Source: Setomelanomma holmii (lineage: Eukaryota > Ascomycota > Dothideomycetes > Pleosporales > Phaeosphaeriaceae). From it: 64,000 nucleotides of DNA. The notes below the pieces were generated by a model. It had not been told where the DNA came from. It saw only the letters and a list, made by a program, of their open reading frames with translations, and searched no databases. Shown piece by piece: positions 52,174 through 61,402 of this stretch. The stretch lies in NCBI GenBank assembly GCA_010015745.1, contig ML978224.1, positions 62,001 through 126,000 of the forward strand. Direction: 5' to 3'. A program made the translations under genes and the position numbers. Positions within the stretch are counted from its first letter, which is position 1; each line of letters starts with the position of its first letter.

Positions 52174-52686
52174 TTACAAAGCCATCATGTAACCCCTCGG
52201 TGTTTGAAGCCGATTGCATCGATGCCTTGCTTGCCATGATTTCTGTCTGCGATTTGGCTGAGAACTGCTGTGAGCTCTGCGGTGAAACGTTTTGGATGGG
52301 ATTAAGTTGTCCATCATCTCCTGTGTATCTGCCGGATTAGCCTGGTGGCCTGAATTGTCAAATTTTGCAATCGAGTCCACACTTTTCTTTCTCGTCACCC
52401 CAAAGTAAGGAGAGCCGGTATTACGATTGAAAAGTACTGCCTTCAAAGTGTTGTTTTCGTAAATGCTTCCCATAAATGAAATCGCATTTGAGTACGATGC
52501 GCTGTCACCAAAAGCCCTGGTCTGAAAGGACCAGGCCGCGAGGGGCTCAAGATGATATTTTCTGGGACGGAAGCGACCCCATACAGGTTCTGCTTGATAC
52601 TCAAAAGGGGCATACGTGACCATGACCTCCAGTCGTCTGGCAGCAGGCTGATGGTCGAGACTTGCCTGAACCGGACTAGTGAACAT
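52174..52686 (-). CDS. Hypothetical protein
   Basis: A frame of 170 codons from ATG 52686. Residues 20-100 appear folded and aromatic-rich (VMVTYAPFEYQAEPVWGRFR, NAISFMGSIYENNTLKAVLF). The last 60 are polar and basic. The stop TAA overlaps a GTAAGT donor at 52175-52170, so the true gene may continue in another exon and the basic tail may be partly out of place. No family was recognised. Confidence 0.4.
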   Translation of the reverse strand: MFTSPVQASLDHQPAARRLEVMVTYAPFEYQAEPVWGRFRPRKYHLEPLAAWSFQTRAFGDSASYSNAISFMGSIYENNTLKAVLFNRNTGSPYFGVTRKKSVDSIAKFDNSGHQANPADTQEMMDNLIPSKTFHRRAHSSSQPNRRQKSWQARHRCNRLQTPRGYMMAL

Positions 52687-53021
52687 TACGTGTAGGATTG
52701 ATCTTGCTTACCAAGTGTGCATGTGCGGCAGTCGCTCCTTCGAGCCAATGGCCCATCTACTTGCAGTGTCAGTTTACTGTAATTTGCAGGCCCAGGTATG
52801 ACAGACGGGGTAAATGTCAAGGCATAGTGGCTGACTTCGCATGGAGGTGTAGTACGTGCTCGATGGCCCCAACTTGCGATAGGATATCGAAACCGCCGCG
52901 GATATGCTCAACGACGTGCCAGAACATTACCGACGCATACAAAGACCCGTAGCCCGTTACGAACATGATTCCTGCTTGATATCATCGGAACCATGTTATC
53001 CTAGGCTGCTGAGACCGCAAT
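52687..53021. other. Intergenic between divergent genes
   Basis: 335 bp, no gene. It would carry the promoters of the hypothetical gene (-) and the NmrA-like relic (+). Confidence 0.4.
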
Positions 53022-54103
53022 ATGCCCAAAATCATTGCTACCGTGGGTGTGACAGGTAATCATGTATTGTCTTACTCGCCACCACTCGTCAGTGCCTCTT
53101 TAATAATGCATTTCAGGGTTCCTCGGTAGCGCGCGTATTCCTCGATGAACCGGGCTGAATTGTCCGAGGCATCACCCGAGACCCGTCGAAGCCGTCCACG
53201 AAAAAGTGGGGAGACCAAGGTGTTGAGCTCGTCGCTGGTAGACTCGATGATAAAGACTCATTACTGAGAGCCTTCCAAGGCGCCAACGTCATCTTCGGGT
53301 TTACCGACTTCTGGCACTACTTACCCGACCCCAACAATCACAAGGTCGCACACCGAATGAGGTGGCATATGACTGCGAGGTTGCCCAGGGCAAAGCGATC
53401 GTCGATGCAGTTGCGGCCAATGTCGCAACATTGGACCGGCTTGTATTGTCCACCTGTTCAGATGCTCGGAAGTGGAGCAATGGAGACAACAAATGGGTCT
53501 TGCATTTTGATGCGAAAGCTGAGGCGGTAAAGTACCTCGAATCAACATATCCGGAGCTCTGGGCCAAGACAAGCCTACTGCAATTGGGGTACTATGTTAC
53601 CAATTGGAGGTCCTTTGTGGCAACGCCAAAGAAGCTGGAGGATGGATCCTTTAAAGTCAGCATACCAGTGGACGGAGATAGGAAGATACACATGGTCAAT
53701 CCTGCAGCAGATGCCGGTAAGTGGAGAGGCAGGTCCTTGGGATATCATTACCCTTTGCAGACTGATAAGAGTAGGCTCTTTCGTCAAAGCCCTGGTCGAG
53801 CTCCTAGCTGGCAGGCATCTCGTCGGCGCTGGCTCGTACATATCATTCAACGAGTGGTGTGACACCTTCTCCAAGGTCAACGGCCGACGTTGCGTGTTCG
53901 AGCGAATGGCCGATCGCAATTATGAAGAGTTGATGGGCCCTGTCGTCGGCCTCGAGCTGGAGGATATGTTCAAGTACTTTGATAAGTATGGCTACGACGG
54001 TGTCGATCCCAGTGTGTTGTATCCGCGGGATCTCAGGATCGGCATCAAGTACACCACGGTAAGAGACTTCATGAAACGCGAGGACTGGACTTCGATTATG
54101 TGA
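53022..54103 (+). pseudogene. NmrA-like NAD(P)-binding protein, broken
   Basis: Rossmann-fold protein of the NmrA/isoflavone-reductase-like family, which senses NAD(P) or reduces small molecules. Pieces: exon 1 53022-53063 (MPKIIATVGVTGNH), intron, exon 2 from 53117 (GSSVARVFLDEPG, stop, IVRGITRDPSKPSTKKWGDQ), LRAFQGANVIFGFTDFWHYL, then a frame change near 53356, AYDCEVAQGKAIVDAVAA, an intron 53717-53774 (GTAAGT...AGTAG), and SFVKALVELLAGRHLVGAGS to TGA 54101-54103. Lesions: TGA at 53156-53158 where the family has a residue such as Trp, and one lost base between HKVAHR and the next frame. All other parts, including splice sites, are well kept, so inactivation looks recent, or the assembly has errors. 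Confidence 0.7.
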
Positions 54104-55383
54104 TATATTATTTCGCTTGTCGGTTTTCGTCTGGGGACATTGAGGATTGGTAAGTCTGCTAAATGAAAGGAAGTGCCGAGGTTACGATCTGTACCTTTGA
54201 CAATCGTGTAAAAGTGCTCTATGTGACATGGAACAAGTGATGAAGTTGGAGAGGAAGAGAGTCTCCACGGCCGTCTTCAGTTAGTGCCGGTGTCCGTGCG
54301 CGCCTGTGACACACGTGACTGGCCGCTTTTGATGTCTTCCAAACTGTAAACTTCGCACATCACTTCTAACATCGCATTGTCGAGAATGACCATGTCATGA
54401 TGGTCAAGCACTTCCGTCTTCCATCGAGGGGAGGGAGCTAATCGACCAATGTCCTACCATGATTGGTATGACAGCTCCGAGGACGTCCGCCTCGAACATT
54501 CCGAAGTGAGGCTTGCCGCCTCCAGCCATCGTTCTCCATCCAACGATAATTCAGCGCTTCCGCCATAAACTAGACCAGGACCGTTGAAGGTATATCGTGC
54601 CGAACCTGTGGCGTTCGACCTCATCAAAGGTATTCGTGGTCAACATTAAAAGTGGCTCCGTAAGCTTCCAAATATAGGAGGCCCACAGGTTGATCGCTCC
54701 GCACATACGAGCGCGACACGCCATTTTGTAGGAACAAGAGGAGAGACGTATGAGGGCTGGGAGTTCTTTGCCTAAAGGAGTGCTGCCACTTGCTGCGGCC
54801 GATAACGACATGCAGTGCCAACAGCGGGGAAGACACCTGCCGCGCGAGACGCGCCGAAGAGGAAGCATGCATCGACAACTTCCAGCCCATCAAACGGCCA
54901 CCGAACCACAGCCAATTCGATTCTCCGGCCTTCGCCAAGGTATTTGGGATTCATATACCACGAAGGGCAGCCGCTAAACCTGATGTGTCGCGGCGGCGAT
55001 CGCGACCTGATAACCCCTCCACACAAGCTGTGATGTTGTGCATACAGCGTCTCCAGCGTGCTGCCGTTTGGCCGCTCCTCTTGATGGAATTGCGCAGGCA
55101 AGTGTCGCTGGGTCTGGATGCTGGGTAGCAGTTGCTTTTCCTGGGATGGCTCGTCGGACACTTCTATCTTTACTTTAAATGTATATCGCCCCGCATTTCG
55201 TCGTCGATAAGGCGCTCACAAGTCCGTTTCAGCAGATTGTCGCGTCTATTACTTTCTATGCGTAGGGCGTCGATTTGAGATGTGCGAACGGAGCAAGACA
55301 GCATCAATTCACCATCCTACGCCTAGCTAACAAATCTTCTTTCGTTCCAACCTCACAGCCTTGCCTCATTGCAAAGTGGCATC
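54104..55383. other. Intergenic, possible gene debris on the minus strand
   Basis: 1.28 kb. On the minus strand (54551-55161) protein-like segments occur in different frames (IRFSGCPSWYMNPKYLGEGR, LEAYGATFNVDHEYL, DEVERHRFGTIYLQRSW), suggesting an old broken gene. I cannot name a family. Confidence 0.35.
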
Positions 55384-56981
55384 ATGAGCTATTCTGTATC
55401 CGCTTTCCGAGTCATTTTGTCAAACAATTGGACTTGGCTGCTAGCTGCTGCATTCGTCGCCAGCTCAGCCTTCTTTTTGGTTGTGCACAAGAGCAAAAGG
55501 GATACTGTCCTTGATCGACTGCGCCTCAGCCGTCGTAGAGTGTCTGGGGCAAAGACACCCCCTCGATCTCTCTCACCAAGCAAGAAGCAAGTTCAAGGTC
55601 TGGAGGAGCCAAACTATCTGGACACACTTCCTCCATCTCGTCACCATACCCTGGCCACGTTGGTCCGACATGGCGTTCTTGAAGGCGCCGACGAGCAGTC
55701 AGCAGACAGGAGCCAGAATATGCTGCCAATGAAGACCTGTTTCTTAGAAGCTGATGAGTCCATGTGTACGCCATGTGGGTTCTCAGTCAAGGACATCAAG
55801 GCGCTTGGAGACTTTCCAGACTATTCGACCCTCAGTGGGGTGCCTCCACCATCGCCGTATCCCGAATTTGACATCGACAAAGCTTTGCCACGACCATACA
55901 GACCGTTCCGATGGGCATATCACCAAACAATGTGTAAGACATAGACCATGTGGCCGAGGTATCGATACTGACGGCATGTAGCACTTATCAAGATGGAGTC
56001 CGATTGGTGGCTGGAAATCGAGAATTCTTATGCTGAGCGCATACGAGAAAGACAAGCTCTACTAGCTAAACACGGTGATGCAGTTCTTCAAGCACTTCCT
56101 GGCTCCGAACTAGCTTGTAAGGAGTTGATGGAGATGGCGCTACAGTTTCTATGTGCGCGATACCCGCATTACTTCCAATTGGACAAGGACAAGATGATAT
56201 TCCACAACAATATCTTGGAGACTCAAACAAATCTCAAAACAACTGAGCCACTTCATGTGCTTTTCAACAACATACCCGAAGACTTTGCCATCATGTTGCG
56301 CGATGACGAGACTGGCTTCTATTTGTTCCGGGCGGGCATAATCTGTAGTTCCTTGGGCTGGAATGTGGCATCGAAGATTGGTATGCGACTTCATGAGATA
56401 CATGCACCCATTCCGGACTATAAGGAGAAGATGCAATTTTCCATGGACAGGTGAGCTCTTCTAATCTGTCGTTCCTTTCCAGACACTAATCTACAGACAG
56501 ATATTTTGCAAAAAAGCCAACTGATAAGGCCATTCAAAGAGGATCATGGGGCCTCGAAGTCGATCAACCATTATACATGCCACCAGGAGACCCACACGAG
56601 AAGCATCGCGAGTACCAAATGGGCGACCTTGATTTATCACGATGCAATCTTCGCGTCGATTGGCAAACACTCAGACGTTTGCCCTTATCGGCCGGTGTAG
56701 TCTTCAATTTCAAAGCGCTATTCACTCCAGTCGAAGAGTTTCGCGATGAGCCATATATACCTGGTCTCTTGCTCAAAGTACTGAATGAAGGCAAAAAGAG
56801 TTTGATGGAGTACAAAAATACCTGGCATGTTGAGCATGTCGTTAAGCCTGCGCTCGAGCGTTTCCATAAGGAGCAAGTGGAAAAGGGTCTAGTACCCGAG
56901 GACTGGGCACCGCATACACTAGAAGAGAGTCCATGGTATCCAGGATGGGAAGAGAAATGGCATCGGCAACAAGGCTTCTAG
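55384..56981 (+). CDS. DUF3445 / heme-dependent oxidative N-demethylase-like protein
   Basis: Family PF11927, related to the alpha subunit of a bacterial heme-dependent oxidative N-demethylase; fungal members are uncharacterised and often membrane anchored. Exons 55384-55933, 55982-56450 and 56501-56981, 499 residues, phases T|CA and AG|A exact. One transmembrane segment near the N terminus (WTWLLAAAFVASSAFFLVVH, residues about 17-36), then a basic Ser-rich linker and the domain: PYRPFRWAYHQTMSLIKMES, DWWLEIENSYAERI, EDFAIMLRDDETGFYLFRAG, SSLGWNVASKIGMRLHEIHA, PVPEY-like IPDYKEKMQFSMDRYF and the HHVEHVVKPAL-like WHVEHVVKPALERF. The start and membrane segment suggest a signal-anchored enzyme of the ER. 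The substrate is unknown. Confidence 0.75.
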
Positions 56982-57709
56982 GTGTGCACAAAAACATTGA
57001 GCAGGTTGTATGGCATACGTCGCCCCTCAGTACATAAGCTGGCATTACTCTAGTCAAAGAACAAAATTGACAATATTATACGCGTATATGTCAGCATGCA
57101 CCTGAGTCACTCACATCGAGTCTGTGCTATTGTTGACATTGTTCGACTCGACTCAACCGACTCGCTCAACTCGGCTTCATCACCACTTCTCGAAAAGGTA
57201 TAGTTGCCGACTAGCGGCTCCACCCCCACAGTTCCCTGCCATGCACCCCTGTACCTCACGCTTGCCCAACGAGGCTGTACATCGTTCTGAGGCCTCCAGG
57301 CTCGCTCAATAAGGACAGAATAAGAAGTACATGCCTTGTTTCGGATGACATGCGTATCGCTCAACGACAATCTCATAAGCGTGCGAAACTTCGGAACTGA
57401 AGTCGATCCAATTTGACCTCAAGGTGGTTGTACCTCGGGGTAACACCATCGGTAAAGTGAAGAGGGGAAACAACGTGACAGGAAGCCGACGGTAGCTTGG
57501 ACGCGTCAAGCTTCAGGCCAATGATGGCTCCGCGGTCGCAAGGAAGTCCGGAAGCGGAACAGGGAGTACCGCGTGCTTGCTTAAAGTGTCAGGGTTGTCG
57601 TTTCCGCGCTTTTTCCGTCAAGCTCTTCTAACTTTATTGTTATTAGAAAGCTCAAGGCTTGACCTTCAACAAGCGCGCAGCAAAGAACAGCAAGGACGCA
57701 GAATTCAAG
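56982..57709. other. Intergenic, 728 bp
   Basis: 3' region of the preceding gene and promoter of the flavin monooxygenase gene; no supported gene. Confidence 0.5.
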
Positions 57710-59651
57710 ATGGGAGGCACAAAGCCCTGGCCTGAAGTCCCAGTCGGGAATAAAGACCACACTGATGCGGCAGTTGTGATCATTGGCGCTGGCATTTCTG
57801 GTACGTGTACCGCTCACAGTACACATGATTTGCGCTGATGGTACGATGTCAAGGAATGTGCATGGCCATCGATTTGATCAAACGCAACTCGCTCCAAAAC
57901 TTCGTCATACTCGAGAAATCCTCGTCCATCGGCGGCACATGGCACGACAACAAGTATCCCGGATGTTGTTGCGATGTATGGTCCATGCTGTACAGTTACA
58001 GCTTTGAGCAGAATCCAGACTGGACAAGAGAGTACCCAGGGCAGGAAGAGATTTTGGTAAGATACTTTCACTCTGAACAATCTTTGGATGTGGAACTAAC
58101 AGATAACAGGACTACCTACGCAATGTAGCCCAAAAGTATCAGCTCTACAAACACATTCGATTCAACACCTCCGTCGAGCAAGCGACTTGGGACGATGCGA
58201 CCAACAGGTGGAAGGTAGATGTCAAAGTAACCGGAGGAAAGGATGCAGAATTCAATCCTGCGTACAGCATCAATTGTGACTTCTTGGTCTCAGCAGTCGG
58301 ACAACTCAACCAGCCGCGATACCCCGACATCGAGGGTTTGGAAGACTTCAAAGGCAAGATCATGCACAGTGCGCGATGGGACTGGAGCTACAACCTCGAA
58401 GGCAAGAACGTCGGCGTGATAGGAAATGGTACGTCCAAGTCTCCCACCCACTACCAATACCATCCAGCAATCCCCAAACACCTATACTGACATCTCGTTA
58501 CAGGTGCAACAGCCGCTCAAATCATTCCCGAAATCCTCCCCTCAACATCCTCCCTCACAATCTACCAACGCTCCCCCAACTGGGTCATCCCGCGCCTCGA
58601 CGGCCCCGTATCCGCCCTGCGCCGCGCAATATACCGCTACCTGCCTCCTGTGCGCTGGCGCATCCGCGCCGGCATGATGGATTTCCGCGAATCCTTTTAC
58701 GACGCTGTCACAGATGGTAGCTCCGAATTTGCCGACATGCTACGCACCACGTGCGTCGACGCCATGAAGACCCAGATCCCCTCTGGCGGCGAGACAGGCC
58801 TGTGGGACAAATTAACACCATCGTACAATCCGGGGTGTAAGAGAGTGATTATTTCAGACGATTATTACCCTGCTGTCGCATCGCCCAAAACGACCCTCGA
58901 AACGTCCAAAATCGCACGCATCACGGAAACCGGGATTGAAATGACAGACGGCACACATCACGCGCACGACCTCATCGTCCTCGCGACCGGTTTCCGCACC
59001 GTGGAATTCTTGTTCCCGATTCACGTCACCGGCACTGGCGGTTGCTCATTAGCAGACATTTGGTCCGGCGGAGCCTCCGCACTCTATGGGACTACTGTCC
59101 CCTCGCTGCCGAATTTCGGCATGTTCTACGGCCCGAATACAAACTTGGGACACAATAGCATCATCCTGATGATCGAGGCGCAGTCACGGTACTTGAATAC
59201 ACTTGTGTCCGCGGTCCTGGATGCGAGGAATCGCGGCGCTAAGATTGGGCTCATGCCCAAGGAAACACGTACGGAGGCGTTCAACGATAAGATTCAGGAG
59301 ATTCTGAAGAAGAGTAGTTTTGCGGATCCGAATTGTGGGAGTTGGTATAAGAACGCCGAAGGCCGGATTACCAACAATTGGTCGGGCACGGTGGTTGAGT
59401 ATCAAGAAATGCTGAGTAAGGTGGATTGGGAGGACTTTGAAACGACGGCGGGTAAGGGCGTGAGTGGTGGGGAAAGTGCGAGTAGGGTCGTGTTTGGGGG
59501 TGGCAAGTTGGAGACGAAGATTGGTAGGGTGAGGGAAGAGACGGTGGTTAGTAATACGGTTCTGGCGCTGGGGACATTGAGTGCGGTCGCTGCGGGAGCG
59601 GCGTGGGTGTGGAGGGGACAGTTGCCTAAGAGGTTGGGGCTGAGGGCATGA
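57710..59651 (+). CDS. Baeyer-Villiger-type FAD monooxygenase
   Basis: Flavin- and NADPH-dependent monooxygenase inserting oxygen into ketones or similar substrates. Exons 57710-57800, 57854-58056, 58110-58428 and 58504-59651, 586 residues. FAD-binding GAGISG at residues 26-31, EKSSSIGGTWHDNKYPGCCCD (GGTW and the D of the second FAD contact), the FxGxxxHxxxW fingerprint of class B flavoproteins as FKGKIMHSARW (about 178-188), and NADPH-binding GVIGNGATA (about 199-207). Later come the ATG motif LIVLATGFRT, and GHNSIILMIEAQSRYLN typical of this family. The C terminus has a hydrophobic segment (NTVLALGTLSAVAAGAAWVW) ending in a basic tail, suggesting tail anchoring. The substrate cannot be told. 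Confidence 0.88.
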
Positions 59652-59832
59652 TACATACCCATATTTCGACGAGTTCGAGATGGTTGAAATGATATCATTG
59701 TGCTGGAAATATAGTTCTGTATTTCAAAAGTCACTGTGTCGCTTGCTCAGCATGCTTGTCCGATCACAACTCCGTGAGCGCCGTTTACCCAAATGAACCT
59801 CCCAGATTGATCAAAATAGGAGAGAAGGACGC

Positions 59833-61023
59833 CTAGACACCCATGGTGAAGTCGTGTTCTATGCCAGGTGTGACGCTATCATGTGTTAGCATCGATGCTC
59901 GAGGTCACGCGACTGGCTGTGCTTACCTTGCCATGAACTTCAGGAAGACGACGAGGTACTGATCCACGCGGATGGCCACCTCGTCGTCGCCACCCTCGCT
60001 GAGGACCTCCCAGTCGTCTTTGCTCTCCTCACCGTCCTTCCCCTTTGCTTGCTCGGTGAGCTTCAGCAACCGTGTGTCATCTACCAGCGCCTCCATGCCA
60101 CTATCCAGCTTGCTAACATCCTTGCCAGCCTTGAGCTTCGCCAGCCGTAGCTTCAAGGCAGCGTCTGCACGGTCGAGAAGCACCTTCATGACCGAGGCGT
60201 GTTTACAGGGATGTACGGAGGCCGTCTTCAGTGCGTGGTCGAAGAAGGGGAAGTCCTCGATTGTGACGGTCTTGTCCTTGTAGTCGCCTACAATGTCCTC
60301 CATCATTTCTTGTGGTTTGAGTGGTACTGAAGTCGAGCCGTAGCCGGAGAGGTATAGTCGCGGTGTTCGGTAGTGTGCTGAGTAGCAAATGTAGAGTGTG
60401 TATGTTCGTAGGGGTCTGTCAGGGTCAGTAATGAAGTCTGTCAGGCGCCAGCCGCACCGCATCTACTGAAGCAGACGCGCTCGATGCGAAGGCAGGTCGA
60501 CTTACGCTGATGTTGATGAGCCAGCTTGGGGATCTCTTATGATGGCCTCTTCGTCATCCTCATCGTCCTCCATGTCTGGTATCTCGTCGTCCTCCTCTGC
60601 AGCACCCAGGTTGCCGCTCTCGTCGACTGTCCGCACGTCGCGCACCTTCGCTTCTTGACTTGCCGCCATGCCACCGGTCCTCAGCCAGCCATCGTCTTCT
60701 GCCTCTCCTGCTGCGAAGCCATCCCGTACTATTGTTTCGTCCTGGCCCGCCTCTCCCGCGAAGTTGTCATCGAGCCGCCGATGGCAGGGCACACCGCGCG
60801 TCACCAGGAACTGCTTGCCCTCCGGCAAGTATGATACGCGTTTCGCGGGTGATGACGCATCTGCCCACTGCCACGAAGGAAACTTGAAGACGAGAAAGTC
60901 TCCAGCTAGCACGAACTCTTCCGGCGTTATCTGCCCTGTCTCGCGAAAGGTCGACGTGTGGCTAATAGCGGCGGTGCGCTCGCGGAAGGTGTCTATATAG
61001 GATCGCACGAAGTTGTATGCCAT
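59833..61023 (-). CDS. atg3: Autophagy E2-like enzyme Atg3
   Basis: Conjugates Atg8 to phosphatidylethanolamine, accepting it from Atg7 on its active-site Cys. Exons 61023-60506, 60415-59927 and 59875-59833, 349 residues. N-terminal MAYNFVRSYIDTFRERT (membrane-sensing helix), GQITPEEFVLAGDFLVFKFP, SWQWADASS and FLVTRGVPCHRR. A flexible acidic region about 95-172 follows. The catalytic segment is SVHPCKHASVMK with Cys about 243. The C terminus is SVTPGIEHDFTMGV. The 43-nt last exon was placed from that conserved end. For intron 1 I chose the acceptor giving SSTSA then PLRTYTLYICY, the only one in phase. The order of all parts is canonical. Confidence 0.93.
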
Positions 61024-61360
61024 GTTGCTTTGCGGTGACGAGAGTTTGATGCGTATGTGTGTGTTGGTATGCTAATACTCGTATCGCTGGTCGTTGTTTG
61101 TACAAAGTGACCTTCGAGGTCGCATGGAGGGGGCGGGGCTTCGACGGACGCCGCTGCCTGCGCGCATCGCGCTAACGTCACGTCAGCCTTTTCGGCCACC
61201 TGCCATGCCTTGTACCTTCAACAACCACCAGGTGACTACCTCATTCACTGTTCCGCGTCGAGGTCACGCCGCTCTGTCATCTCGACCAAGTCATTCGGGC
61301 CTCTTTTCACACAAGACCTGACTCGCCGAAGGACAACTTGGCCTCGTTGATAGCCCCGCC

Positions 61361-61361
<1 letters not shown>

Positions 61362-61400
<39 letters not shown>
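61362..61400 (+). repeat. 39-nt poly-C homopolymer
   Basis: An uninterrupted run of C flanked by CCGCCA and AAAATG, in non-coding sequence 340 bp upstream of atg3. It also opens a meaningless poly-Pro frame. Such length is rare, and the exact count is probably unreliable. Confidence 0.9.
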
Positions 61401-61402
<2 letters not shown>

